Assembly: GCA_947628615.1 (NCBI GenBank)
Contig: CANRAO010000003.1
Coordinates: 62,001-126,000, forward strand
Direction: 5' to 3'
DNA length: 64,000 nt
Origin: an uncultured Clostridia bacterium
GTDB lineage: Bacteria > Bacillota > Clostridia > Oscillospirales > Ruminococcaceae
The translations under genes and the position numbers were made by a program. Below, piece by piece: positions 35,015 through 43,731 of the stretch (its first letter is position 1; every line of letters starts with the position of its first letter). Under the pieces are notes generated by a model, which worked only from the letters and a program-made list of their open reading frames with translations, did not search any database and had not been told where the DNA came from.

Positions 35015-37109
35015 ATGCTTCCATAATGATTGGAAGAATCATCGGACTGCGTTTTGTTTTCTGATAAATGAAGTTTGCCAAAATATCCTTCATTCTGGTC
35101 TTTATTGCACTCCATTCGACGATATCGTCATCAAAACATCTTTTGATAGTAGACAGCAACAGTTTTCTGGCATCATCAATAAGCTCCTCGCTCTCACGAA
35201 CATAAACAAAACCTCTTGATACTATATCTGGACCCGAAATAATTTCTCTGCTTCTGGTATTAACCGTTGCAATTGCAATAAGAAGTCCGTCCTGAGCAAG
35301 ATGCTTTCTGTCTCTTAGAACTATCGAACCTACGTCGCCCACTCCAAGACCGTCTACCAGAACCTTTCCTGACTGAACAGCACCGCTGACACGCATATCA
35401 ACGCCGTCTGTTTCTATAACGTCACCAATGCTGGCGATAATAATATTATTCTCATCAAGACCGATCTTCCGTGCAGTTTCAGCATGCTTTGCAAGATGCT
35501 TATATTCGCCGTGAACAGGTATGAAAAACTTAGGCTTTGTAAGCGATAAAATCAGCTTCTGCTCCTCCTGACAAGCATGACCTGAAACGTGAACATCGTA
35601 CATTTTCTCATAAACCACCTCAGCACCCGACTTCATAAGCTCGTTTACAACATTAGTTACCAGCTTTTCATTTCCCGGTATCGGCGTTGCCGAGATGATA
35701 ATAAAATCCTTAGGAGTAATATTGACCTGTCTGTGTTCGTTTCTCGACATTCTCGTAAGTGCAGACATCGGCTCGCCCTGACTTCCGGTTGTAATGATAA
35801 CAAGCTCTTCAGGATTATAATTTTTTATCTCATCAATATCTATCAGAATACCGTTCGGGCATTTCAGGTAACCCAATTCAACGCTCTTGCCAATTACATT
35901 AACCATGCTTCTTCCTGAAACAGCGACCTTTCTGTTCTGGCTCTCGGCAATGTCAATTATCTGCTGAACTCTGTGAATGTTCGACGCAAATGTAGCAATG
36001 ATAATTCTCCTTGTATCAGCTGTTGCAAACAGCTTTTCAAAGCTCTGACCGACAAGCCTTTCACTCATAGTATAACCGGGACGCTCTGAGTTTGTAGAAT
36101 CCGCCATAAGTGCCAATACACCCTTATTTCCCAATTCAGCAAAGCGTGCTAAATCTATGACCCCGTCGTCTATAGGCGTAAAGTCAACCTTGAAATCACC
36201 TGTGTGAACTATAATTCCTGCCGGCGTATGAAAAGCCATTCCCACAGCGTCGGGAATTGAATGGTTTACCCTGATAAACTCAACCGTCATACAACCGAGC
36301 CTTACCGTCTGACCCGGTGTTATGTTGACAAGCTTTGTTCCCGTTATTCCATGCTCTTTAAGCTTTCCCTCTATAAGACCAATTGTCAGCCTTGTTGCAT
36401 AAACAGGTGCATTGACCTTCCTCAGCATATAAGGAAGTCCGCCTATATGGTCCTCATGACCGTGAGTAATTACAATTCCCCTTATTTTTTCTGCGTTTTT
36501 CTCGAGGTAAGTATAGTCGGGTATGACAAGGTCAATACCCAGCATTTCACTGTCAGGGAAAGCTATCCCTGAATCTAGAACGATAATGTCGTTTGAACAC
36601 TCGATTACAGTTAGATTTTTACCTATCTCGTTAAGTCCGCCAAGAGGTATTATTCTTACCTTTGTTTTCCGAACAGTATCTCTTTTGACCGTGCTTCTCT
36701 CTACTTTCGGCTTAGGGGATAATGTCTTTGCCTTTACACTCTTATCTGCAACGTGAGTACCATTCTTCTGCCTGGTCGACGTATTCGGCTCAGTTTTAGC
36801 CGCTTTTGACTTTGTCACGCTTTTAATCCTCTGAGCTCTTATTGTTCTTGAATTACGAGAAACAGAATTACTTTTCTGTGTTACCGAACTTTTCGCTGAT
36901 GAACTGTTTGTTTCCGCTCTGTTTACACTAGGTTTCCTCGACTCCTTTATCGGCGATAGATTCATTTCAGGCACGTCAATAGTAAAAAGATTCGTTAAAC
37001 CCTCCTCTGTCTTTCCGCTCACTGAGGACGGCTTTGCCCTTCTTTGTGCCGAGCTTCTATGAGTACTGCTTTTCTGTAAGCTCTCAGGTCTGTTATTCTG
37101 TTTTTTCAT
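35013..37109 (-). CDS. rnjA: Ribonuclease J with long basic N-terminal extension
   Basis: Metallo-beta-lactamase/beta-CASP ribonuclease for mRNA decay and rRNA maturation. 698 residues from the ATG at 37109. The catalytic core (from VRIIPLGGLNEIGKN near 148, metal motif HGHEDHIGG, LMADSTNSERPG, and the beta-CASP loop) resembles ordinary RNase J of about 555 residues. Residues 1-145 are extra: Ser, Lys and Arg rich, without recognisable domain, probably disordered and RNA-binding. RNase J1 or J2 cannot be distinguished. The stop is directly followed by repeat copy 9. Confidence 0.92.
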   Translation of the reverse strand: MKKQNNRPESLQKSSTHRSSAQRRAKPSSVSGKTEEGLTNLFTIDVPEMNLSPIKESRKPSVNRAETNSSSAKSSVTQKSNSVSRNSRTIRAQRIKSVTKSKAAKTEPNTSTRQKNGTHVADKSVKAKTLSPKPKVERSTVKRDTVRKTKVRIIPLGGLNEIGKNLTVIECSNDIIVLDSGIAFPDSEMLGIDLVIPDYTYLEKNAEKIRGIVITHGHEDHIGGLPYMLRKVNAPVYATRLTIGLIEGKLKEHGITGTKLVNITPGQTVRLGCMTVEFIRVNHSIPDAVGMAFHTPAGIIVHTGDFKVDFTPIDDGVIDLARFAELGNKGVLALMADSTNSERPGYTMSERLVGQSFEKLFATADTRRIIIATFASNIHRVQQIIDIAESQNRKVAVSGRSMVNVIGKSVELGYLKCPNGILIDIDEIKNYNPEELVIITTGSQGEPMSALTRMSRNEHRQVNITPKDFIIISATPIPGNEKLVTNVVNELMKSGAEVVYEKMYDVHVSGHACQEEQKLILSLTKPKFFIPVHGEYKHLAKHAETARKIGLDENNIIIASIGDVIETDGVDMRVSGAVQSGKVLVDGLGVGDVGSIVLRDRKHLAQDGLLIAIATVNTRSREIISGPDIVSRGFVYVRESEELIDDARKLLLSTIKRCFDDDIVEWSAIKTRMKDILANFIYQKTKRSPMILPIIMEA

Positions 37110-37117
37110 CAGTGTCA

Positions 37118-37139
37118 TGCTCCTTTTGGAGCAACCTCC
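37118..37139 (-). promoter_or_regulatory. Shine-Dalgarno plus hairpin in the RNase J leader
   Basis: Minus strand: GGAGGT then perfect stem TGCTCC-AAAA-GGAGCA, then TGACACTG and the ATG. The clearest of the six leaders with this design. Confidence 0.45.
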
Positions 37140-37249
37140 TTTTTTGTAAATTTAATTTAAAAATCCGCAGCTATTGTTCACTTTTGTTCTGTGTTTTCTT
37201 TGTAAAGTGTTGTCAATACTTGAAAAATTAATAAGTTTTATGCAATAAA

Positions 37250-37451
37250 AACCCTCAGGTATGAAATTACTCTCAAACCCCATTAAAAATTCACGAATAT
37301 TAAAACAATCTGAGAAATGTGATAATTTTTTCTTTAGACTTCCCAGATAAAAACAAAACTTTAACGTGCGTGAAGATTTCTAACTCACGCTGTACGTCCT
37401 GTCATTTTGTTTATTGCCTTGTAGGCATTAGCTTCCGAACACCAAATTATA
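37250..37451 (-). ncRNA. Possible structured RNA or long leader upstream of RNase J
   Basis: A strong promoter (37458-37486) starts a transcript of about 200 bases with no good reading frame. It holds a TGCC-TACAA-GGCA hairpin, a long hairpin GCGTGA / TCACGC flanked by ACGT / ACGT, and end segments AATTTG and CAGATT that can pair; CTGAGGGTTTTT lies near its end. It could be a 6S-like RNA or an autoregulatory leader of the RNase J gene. I do not recognise it by sequence. Confidence 0.4.
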
Positions 37452-37457
37452 AATTAG

Positions 37458-37486
37458 ATTATAAACCATAATTCACCTTTTGTCAA
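37458..37486 (-). promoter_or_regulatory. Strong promoter ahead of the RNase J leader
   Basis: Minus strand: TTGACA at 37481-37486, 17 bases, TATAAT at 37458-37463; both boxes are perfect consensus. It is 350 bases before the RNase J start. Confidence 0.8.
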
Positions 37487-37514
37487 GGCAACGCTGCCGG
37501 CGGCTCGCCGGTCT
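37484..37514. repeat. Dispersed hairpin repeat fragment
   Basis: GGCAACGCTGCCGGCGGCTCGCC-type fragment (CCGGCG / CGCCGG stem) directly past the stop of the 37520 gene and touching the -35 box of the RNase J promoter. Confidence 0.6.
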
Positions 37515-37519
37515 TGTCT

Positions 37520-39838
37520 TTAACAACCCCTTAGCCTTTTCTCTATACTATCGCACAATTCTGCCGCAATTTCCGCTCTTTCCGCATCTGCATAGAGCAT
37601 AAGACCTTTGCCCTTACGAATTGGCTTTATTACTGCCCTTGCGTTATTCTGATTTATAACTATCCCCTCATCAGAACGTTTATATTTTGATTTGAGTTCC
37701 CGTATAAAGCTGTCTGCCTTTTTGTCGTCGCCGAATGCCAAAAATCTTTCGCTTGTGTAAAAATCGGGAAGCTCAGATACCGCTTCAGACAGACTTATAC
37801 TGTTTTCAGTCAGATAACTTAAAATATCTGCTATAAGATACATTCCGTCGTGAACATAGCTGTTGCTGTCGCTTGCTGCCAGACGGCGTGCATCGTCATC
37901 AGCGTGTGAACAGCTCGATGTGAAATATCTGTATATCTTTTTTGAGTTCTCCCTTGCAAGGTCGTCAAATACGCTTGGAAACGTAAACGGAATTGCAGCC
38001 TCATCGTTTTTCTCAAAGTGTGCCTTAACGCAAAGCAAAACGAGCTTTTCATGTATAATGTACCCTGTTTTTTCTGAATAAGCTGTAACCTTGCTTCCGT
38101 TTTCAAGAAAGTGAAAAATTATCTCTTCGCCATCAATGTCGTTTATAGGAGAAATAAGTTTATCTATTTCCTGAGCGGTTTTTTCATTAGAGGTCTTAAC
38201 GGTGACGTTTATTCCATTCAGCATATGAGGAAACCTTGACGCCAATTTTGACAGATACATCTCGTTCAAACCTCCACAGAATACATACTTTCCGAAGTCG
38301 GATATATCCTCAAGACGGTAAACTCTTGTTTTTAGATGTTGTTCTATAGCATTTTCCATATCACGCTTTATTCTCAATCCGCCTGGGCATCTCAGCATCA
38401 GCTTTGGAGAAGGATTTGCATTAACAACAGCATAAACTTCTGCCTTGAGCGTTTTGGAAGCAAAATCAGCGGCTCTTTCATGGGAAACACCTAAATCCCA
38501 TACAGACACTCCCGTTGACATAACCCCGGAAGCAAACGACTTTGTATAAGCAGAGCAGTCCTCGCTCTCACAGCAGACCAACACACTGCTGTTCATACCA
38601 AGCACAGAGCCCAGTGCACAGCCTATTGATACCGCCTGTACAGGAGAGATCAGCTTATCGCTTCCCTCCTCATTAAAAGTGAACTCGGGCTTTGAGCCGA
38701 ACCGCAGATTGGTTTTAAGACGGGTATTCTTCGGAAGCATTTTGCCGTTCCACAGCTTTACGCCCTCGCATACCACAGCATTTTCTCCGATTGTTGAGCC
38801 TTCACCTGTAACCGAAAGCCTTTCAAGCTCTGCGCCGTTATCTATTCGGGAATTTTTACAGATCACTGCGTTTTCAGACTTTACTCTGTTACCTATCTTG
38901 GCATACTCGCCTATATAAGTTCCAGTAACATCAACGCTGTCACCTATTGCGGCATTATCCTCAATAACAGTACCCTTTCCTATAACGCACCCCATACCAA
39001 TATTCACATTTTTTCCAATATAAACGGGTGGAATAAATGTTATCCCTCTGAACATATACGGCGTATTGGAATAAACTCCGTCCTCTATAGCAACACCCAA
39101 ATTAAAATTACCGCTTGTGATTGTCTTTTCAGCAGCTTTCAGCAAGTCTTTAACTGTTCCTATCCGCTCATAGAAAGGCATAGCCTCACCTGCTTCGCAG
39201 TTTTCGTTGGTATACACGTATATATTCTGCGTCTTTTTAAAATTGATCCATGAAAAGAAACCTTTCCTGTCATTTTTTGAATCATCATCAAGCAAGGAAG
39301 TAAGCATCTCTTTTGATATAATATACACCGGTGCGGTTTTGAAAACTGTCGAAGAAAAATCACTGCCTGTTGTATTATAAAACCGCTCAAGACGGTTCTG
39401 CTTATCAAATTCTACTGATACATAACCTTCAGAATCTCTGCTGTTGGCTTTAAGTGCGTAAACGCAGGCAAGACTTTCTCTGCTATTGTGCAGATTTATC
39501 ATTTCTTTAAGATCAAGCTTCATTACGCCGTCTGCCTGAATTGCCATAATATCATCTTCGCCGTTCCACAGAGTATTGAGAATATCCTTTGTCGACGTTT
39601 CTTTATTACACAAAAATACGTCTGTATTGACTTCACAGGTTATCAGTCGGTCGATATACTCCTTTGTATCGGCGCTGTCAGTAACTATAGTACAGCGTTT
39701 TATTTCGTTCTCCGCCAGACTGTCAAATATATAGTCAATTATTCTTTTTCCGCAAACATAAAAAAGTTCAAGCGGAGTTTCCATTGTTACCGGCTCAAGC
39801 ATATCGCTTGAAGAATTGCAAAAAATAACTGTCTGCAT
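37520..39838 (-). CDS. Nucleotidyltransferase/phosphomannomutase-like fusion, probably inactive
   Basis: 772 residues in three parts: a sugar-nucleotidyltransferase-like domain (1-250), a left-handed beta-helix of hexapeptide repeats (about 255-385; IGMGCVIGKGTVIEDNAAIG), and a phosphomannomutase-like region (about 400-770). Similar three-part proteins in Clostridia are called mannose-1-phosphate guanylyltransferases. But the nucleotide loop GxGTRLxPLT is degraded (FCNSSSDMLEPVTMETP), and the mutase serine loop TASHNP is replaced by NANPSPK. So catalysis by either end is doubtful; it may be a regulator or structural protein of polysaccharide synthesis. Confidence 0.75.
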   Translation of the reverse strand: MQTVIFCNSSSDMLEPVTMETPLELFYVCGKRIIDYIFDSLAENEIKRCTIVTDSADTKEYIDRLITCEVNTDVFLCNKETSTKDILNTLWNGEDDIMAIQADGVMKLDLKEMINLHNSRESLACVYALKANSRDSEGYVSVEFDKQNRLERFYNTTGSDFSSTVFKTAPVYIISKEMLTSLLDDDSKNDRKGFFSWINFKKTQNIYVYTNENCEAGEAMPFYERIGTVKDLLKAAEKTITSGNFNLGVAIEDGVYSNTPYMFRGITFIPPVYIGKNVNIGMGCVIGKGTVIEDNAAIGDSVDVTGTYIGEYAKIGNRVKSENAVICKNSRIDNGAELERLSVTGEGSTIGENAVVCEGVKLWNGKMLPKNTRLKTNLRFGSKPEFTFNEEGSDKLISPVQAVSIGCALGSVLGMNSSVLVCCESEDCSAYTKSFASGVMSTGVSVWDLGVSHERAADFASKTLKAEVYAVVNANPSPKLMLRCPGGLRIKRDMENAIEQHLKTRVYRLEDISDFGKYVFCGGLNEMYLSKLASRFPHMLNGINVTVKTSNEKTAQEIDKLISPINDIDGEEIIFHFLENGSKVTAYSEKTGYIIHEKLVLLCVKAHFEKNDEAAIPFTFPSVFDDLARENSKKIYRYFTSSCSHADDDARRLAASDSNSYVHDGMYLIADILSYLTENSISLSEAVSELPDFYTSERFLAFGDDKKADSFIRELKSKYKRSDEGIVINQNNARAVIKPIRKGKGLMLYADAERAEIAAELCDSIEKRLRGC

Positions 39839-39899
39839 AATATTTTCCTCCCGTACTTTTTACTTCTGTTTAGTATGGGAATATTTAGCTGTATTTATA

Positions 39900-39985
39900 C
39901 ACCGGCGAGCCGGCAGAGATGACCCCTGCACGCAGTGCTGACTTTGGGGAGTTTGTTCAGTGTTTTTATTTGTGCAACGGGAGAA
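39900..39985. repeat. Dispersed hairpin repeat, copy 10
   Basis: ACCGGCGAGCCGGCAGAG, GACCCCTGCACGCAG, then GACTTTGGGGAG to GTGCAACGGGAG. The rest of 39839-40348 holds a purine-rich tract at 40141-40200, a dyad and the nadB promoter; I see no gene there. Confidence 0.6.
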
Positions 39986-40089
39986 TAGTACATAGGAACA
40001 AAACCGAAAACTTTTTAAGTAACGCCTTAATAAGTCCGAATATAGAATAAGCAAAATCTAAAAAATACACTCTTAAATCATTAATGCTG

Positions 40090-40108
40090 ACATTTATTGA
40101 GTAAATGT
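40090..40108. promoter_or_regulatory. Dyad upstream of nadB
   Basis: ACATTTA-TTGAG-TAAATGT, a perfect 7-bp inverted repeat. NAD genes in Firmicutes are often repressed by NiaR, but I cannot match this to a NiaR site with confidence, and it is 240 bases from the gene. Confidence 0.3.
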
Positions 40109-40244
40109 GTACATAAACCCCGATTAATGACGGCAATAATCAACAAAGTAAAGGAAAGGAAAAGAAAAGAAAGTATAGTATAGTAAAGGAAAGAAAGAGA
40201 CTTTAGACTTTTCTCACTCGTCATTAAAAAAACGTTTTATTACA

Positions 40245-40273
40245 TTGCAATTTACTAAATAAATATTTTATAA
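40245..40273 (+). promoter_or_regulatory. Likely nadB promoter
   Basis: TTGCAA at 40245-40250, 17 bases, TTATAA at 40268-40273, about 75 bases before the nadB start. Confidence 0.5.
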
Positions 40274-40348
40274 AAAACTATGGTAATTTCAATGAATATG
40301 TGTTATTATAAAATTAGTATATCTATTTTCTTTGAAATGGAGATCATA

Positions 40349-41866
40349 ATGAAAAATTACGACGTAATTATTGCAGGCTGCGGAGTTGCAGGTCTGTATT
40401 CGGCAATAAATTTATCTGATAGTCTGAACATTTTAATAACTTCTAAAATGGATCTTACTCTGTGCAACACTGCTCTTGCCCAAGGTGGAATTGCCGGAGT
40501 TTATAATTCCCCAAATGATTCGCCGGAACTTCATAAACATGATACTTTCGTTGCAGGCGGTTTTGAAAATGATCCTGAAACTACTTCGATCCTCTGCGAA
40601 GAAGCTGCTGTTAACATTGACAAAATTATAAAGCTCGGCGTTGAATTCGATAAAACCGACAACGGAGACTTCCACCGCACTTTGGAAGGCGGTCACGGCA
40701 AGCATAGAATTTTTCACCACAAAGATACTACAGGCTCTGAAATAGAAACTAAACTCCTTGAATATGTGAAAACCCTCAAAAATGTTACAATTTTAGAAAA
40801 CGCTCTTATCTGTGATATTAAAAAGACCCAAACAGGCTTTTCATTCGATATTTTAAAGAATGATCAGCACTGCACTTATAACTCACACTACGCCGTTATT
40901 GCTACAGGCGGTATCGGCAGAGTCTACGAACGCACTACCAACTCCGCTATCGCTACAGGAGACGGCATCGCTTTCGCTTATAATATGGGTGCTGAAATTA
41001 AAAATATAAGCTATATTCAATTCCACCCCACTGCCTTTAATGACAAGTATGACCGTGAATGCTTTCTCATTTCAGAGGCGGTTAGGGGCGAGGGTGCTTA
41101 TCTTAAAAATTTTCGCGGCGAAAGGTTTATGCAAAACTATGACAAGCGTCTTGAGCTTGCTCCGAGAGATGTTGTTTCACACTCTATTATGTTTGAAACT
41201 ACCCGTACTCAAAGCAGTACTTTCTATATTGACATTACCCACAAAAATTCGGAGTTTATTAAAAACCGCTTCCCTATGATTTACGATAAGCTCCTTGAAC
41301 TTGGCTACGATATGACTAAGGATATGATTCCTGTATACCCCTGCCAGCACTACCTTATGGGCGGAATTAAAGTAAATAAAAATGCAGAAACCACTGTCGA
41401 AAATCTCTTCGCCTGCGGTGAGTGCTCCTGCACAGGAGTTCACGGAAACAACAGACTGGCTTCAAACTCATTGCTTGAAGCACTCGTTTTCTCACGGCGT
41501 GCGGCGGCGGTTATCAGCGAACGCAGCAAATATAATTCAAACGCACCTTTAATTTCTGCTGAGTTCTCTTACAACGACAATGCCCCGCACATTCCCAAAG
41601 GCATAAGAACCGAAATCCGCAAAATTATGCAGACCGCTTATTTTGTTATGCCGGATATTGACGCTCTCTTTGAGGGCTTTGACAGAATTAATCAAATAAA
41701 AGAAATTCTCTGTACAGGCCGCTTTAAAATCGACAGGGATTTTGTGGAAGCAAGAAGTCTTGCAACTGTGGCTTACCTTATCCTTCAGGAGGCTAACAAA
41801 ACCGCTACCGAAAATGCGGAAATAGACGCCGCTAAATGGGCAGAATACGAGCTAAACAACTACTAA
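40349..41866 (+). CDS. nadB: L-aspartate oxidase
   Basis: FAD enzyme that makes iminoaspartate for NAD synthesis. 505 residues from the ATG at 40349 with GGAG upstream; an in-frame ATG at 40280 is not supported. FAD-binding DVIIAGCGVAGLYSAINL, TALAQGGIAGV, LEGGHGKHRIFHHKDTTG, active-site HPTAF, EAVRGEGAYL, and GECSCTGVHGNNRLASNSLLE support NadB over succinate dehydrogenase. nadA, the partner quinolinate synthase, is not in the window. The stop is followed within 2 bases by a repeat. Confidence 0.93.
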   Translation: MKNYDVIIAGCGVAGLYSAINLSDSLNILITSKMDLTLCNTALAQGGIAGVYNSPNDSPELHKHDTFVAGGFENDPETTSILCEEAAVNIDKIIKLGVEFDKTDNGDFHRTLEGGHGKHRIFHHKDTTGSEIETKLLEYVKTLKNVTILENALICDIKKTQTGFSFDILKNDQHCTYNSHYAVIATGGIGRVYERTTNSAIATGDGIAFAYNMGAEIKNISYIQFHPTAFNDKYDRECFLISEAVRGEGAYLKNFRGERFMQNYDKRLELAPRDVVSHSIMFETTRTQSSTFYIDITHKNSEFIKNRFPMIYDKLLELGYDMTKDMIPVYPCQHYLMGGIKVNKNAETTVENLFACGECSCTGVHGNNRLASNSLLEALVFSRRAAAVISERSKYNSNAPLISAEFSYNDNAPHIPKGIRTEIRKIMQTAYFVMPDIDALFEGFDRINQIKEILCTGRFKIDRDFVEARSLATVAYLILQEANKTATENAEIDAAKWAEYELNNY

Positions 41867-41960
41867 CCAGCGAACCGGCAACGGTGACGTTGCATCCTCT
41901 GCCGCCTTTGGAAAATTAAATTAATGTTTAACTTTGTGAAACGGCGGGTTGGAATAATTA
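41867..41960. repeat. Dispersed hairpin repeat, copy 11
   Basis: GGCAACGGTGACGTTGC hairpin, then CTGCCGCCTTTGG ... GAAACGGCGGG (CCGCC pairs with GGCGG). Followed by GGAATAATTAAT and three perfect AGATAATGGTTAAT units (41987-42028). Confidence 0.8.
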
Positions 41961-42033
41961 ATATTGGATAATTGACAATTGATAATAGATAATGGTTAAT
42001 AGATAATGGTTAATAGATAATGGTTAATAGATA

Positions 42034-42252
42034 AGAAAACTAAAAGTTTTCGGTCAAGCCTTTTTCAAAAGGCTTGCGGGTCAAGGGCGGAGCCCTGTCG
42101 CTGACCGCAGTCAGCGAAAAATCCCTTTATTACGGAGTGCGCTCCGAACATGGGTGTAACCTAAAACTGCTTTGCAGTTTTAGGTTAAAAAACAATCCAG
42201 TGGATTGTTTTTTAAGAGGGAAAGCCCTGCAAGAGAGGGCTTTCCCTAGAAA
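42034..42252 (+). repeat. Long multi-hairpin element, copy 2
   Basis: About 215 bp, aligned end to end with copy 1 (24757-24937). Stem differences compensate: GCTGAC / GTCAGC here, GACGAC / GTCGTC there. An extra perfect hairpin AACCTAAAACTG / CAGTTTTAGGTT is inserted in this copy. It abuts the partner gene of module D, as copy 1 abuts that of module A. Confidence 0.85.
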
Positions 42253-42276
42253 GCTCTTGCCTCCGGTCTTTTGCAT

Positions 42277-42507
42277 CTATATTTCGCTTTGATGGCAGTC
42301 GAATATACTTCCGCACAGAGAACTGCATAGCTTTTTTAGACTGTATGCCTCGTCTGCAAGACAGGCAAACGCACCTTTAAATCTGTTGTCTTCATCTGTG
42401 TAGTCAAGAAATTCAACAAATATTGACGAAAGTCCTGCTATTATTTCAGATTTCGCCTGAATTTCTGTAATATCTGATAGTGGTATTTCTTTAACCATTT
42501 TGCTCAT
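42277..42507 (-). CDS. Small helical partner protein (module D)
   Basis: 76 residues, unrecognised family: MSKMVKEIPLSDITEIQAKS, then IIAGLSSIFVEFLDYTDEDN, RFKGAFACLADEAYSLKKLC. It is identical in protein sequence to the gene at 62730-62960, 20 kb away, although seven bases differ, all silent. AAAAGGAAGTG precedes the ATG at 42507. Here the divergent neighbour is an XRE regulator and not an RHH gene. Confidence 0.72.
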   Translation of the reverse strand: MSKMVKEIPLSDITEIQAKSEIIAGLSSIFVEFLDYTDEDNRFKGAFACLADEAYSLKKLCSSLCGSIFDCHQSEI

Positions 42508-42527
42508 TATTGACACTTCCTTTTGCT

Positions 42528-42568
42528 TGGTATATTTTTATTATATACCATTGTTGGTGTATATTCAA
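42528..42568 (-). promoter_or_regulatory. Promoter and operator of the module D partner gene
   Basis: Minus strand: TTGAAT at 42563-42568, 17 bases, TATAAT at 42540-42545. A palindrome TGGTATAT / ATATACCA (42528-42550, 7-base spacer) covers the -10 box. Confidence 0.6.
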
Positions 42569-42656
42569 AATATAAGTTGCACAAATATTTTTTAGGATTT
42601 ATATGCAATTTATACATTATAAATCGTGAATAATTTCATTGAAAGGCTGATATATT

Positions 42657-42878
42657 ATGTCTATAAAATTTGACAAACTATTTAAGTTAATGAAAGAAAA
42701 AGGATTAAGTACTTATAGGATAAGACAGGAAAATATTATATCTCAAAGTGCATTAACAGCTTTAAACAACGATAAAAATGTAACTACTGAAACCATAAAC
42801 AAGCTGTGCAAGGCATTAAATTGTCAGCCGGGAGATATTATGGAATATGTTGAAGAAAATGATGCAAATGATAATTGA
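42657..42878 (+). CDS. Small XRE-type regulator (module D, copy 1)
   Basis: 73 residues, one YozG/HTH_26-like domain: IKFDKLFKLMKEKGLSTYRIRQENIISQSALTALNNDKNVTTETINKLCKALNCQPGDIMEY. GAAAGG is upstream. The next gene is a tandem duplicate. Divergent from the partner gene at 42507, with AT-rich shared control region. Confidence 0.8.
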   Translation: MSIKFDKLFKLMKEKGLSTYRIRQENIISQSALTALNNDKNVTTETINKLCKALNCQPGDIMEYVEENDANDN

Positions 42879-43054
42879 TAATTAATTGTCAATTATATCG
42901 TTGTATCCCGTGTTAATTGTGTTACTTCATTGTTTATTGGTATTTATATACATAAATCTGTGAATATTCAATATGTAATGTTGCATAAATAATTTGTAAG
43001 TTAGTATGCTAAATAGTGCATATATTATTAATTGATAGGTAGGTATTGTAGGTT

Positions 43055-43276
43055 ATGGCTATAAAATTTGAAAAGCTGTATAGTTTAATGAAAGAAAGAG
43101 GTTTAAGTACTTATAGAATAAGACAGGAAAATATTATATCTCAGGGTGCATTAACTTCATTAAAAAATAATAAAAGCGTAACCACTGAAACCATAAATAA
43201 GCTGTGCAAGGCATTAAATTGTCAGCCGGGAGATATTATGGAATATGTTGAAGGAAATGATGCAAATGATAATTGA
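43055..43276 (+). CDS. Small XRE-type regulator (module D, copy 2)
   Basis: 73 residues; the duplicate of the gene at 42657, about 85 percent identical at protein level, with most changes in the first 20 residues and near the recognition loop (SLKNNKS for ALNNDKN). The downstream 80 bases are also duplicated. Unit length is 398 bp. Confidence 0.8.
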   Translation: MAIKFEKLYSLMKERGLSTYRIRQENIISQGALTSLKNNKSVTTETINKLCKALNCQPGDIMEYVEGNDANDN

Positions 43277-43472
43277 TAATTAATTTTCAATTATAAATAT
43301 CGTTGTATCCCATGTTAATTGTATCACTTCATTGTTTAATTTGATTTTTATTTATTATACACTATAATCTAGTGGAAATCAATATGTGATATTACACAAA
43401 ATTATGAATAGATTATTGTATATTTTACACACTAATCTAGTGAAAATATTGTTAAGGCAGGTGTTAAACTGT

Positions 43473-43679
43473 ATGTCTATTCAGTATAAGATTAATGTTT
43501 TAGCAGAATTAAAAGCAAAAGGCTATAATACATCACGTTTAAGAAAAGAAAAAATATTAGGAGAAGCTACATTGCAGCGATTAAGGCATAATAAAAGCGT
43601 ATCTTATGCTGTCCTATCTAAGCTTTGCAGTTTGCTTGAATGTGATATAGGCGATATTTTAGAGTATAGGAAAGATTAA
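43473..43679 (+). CDS. Small XRE-type regulator (module D, third)
   Basis: 68 residues from the ATG at 43473 (a frame from 43386 is possible). Related but diverged: VLAELKAKGYNTSRLRKEKILGEATLQRLRHNKSVSYAVLSKLCSLLECDIGDILEY. It is closer to the module A XRE protein at 23399 (RKEK, ATLQ) than to its two neighbours. Confidence 0.78.
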   Translation: MSIQYKINVLAELKAKGYNTSRLRKEKILGEATLQRLRHNKSVSYAVLSKLCSLLECDIGDILEYRKD

Positions 43680-43731
43680 AAACACAGTAGGCAACTTCAC
43701 GTTACTATTGCTTCAGAAAGTTGGGTAGTAA

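Noticed and set aside
34891-35115. 74-codon minus-strand frame over the RNase J end and a repeat
   Set aside because: Overlaps the RNase J C-terminus and repeat copies; no ribosome binding site.
40141-40200. Purine-rich AAAGGAAAGAAAAG tract upstream of nadB
   Set aside because: Looks like simple-sequence drift; no reading frame, no pairing, and many false Shine-Dalgarno matches.
42074-42292. 72-codon plus-strand open frame within the long hairpin element
   Set aside because: Entirely within the repeat; the matching region at 24757 does not keep the frame.
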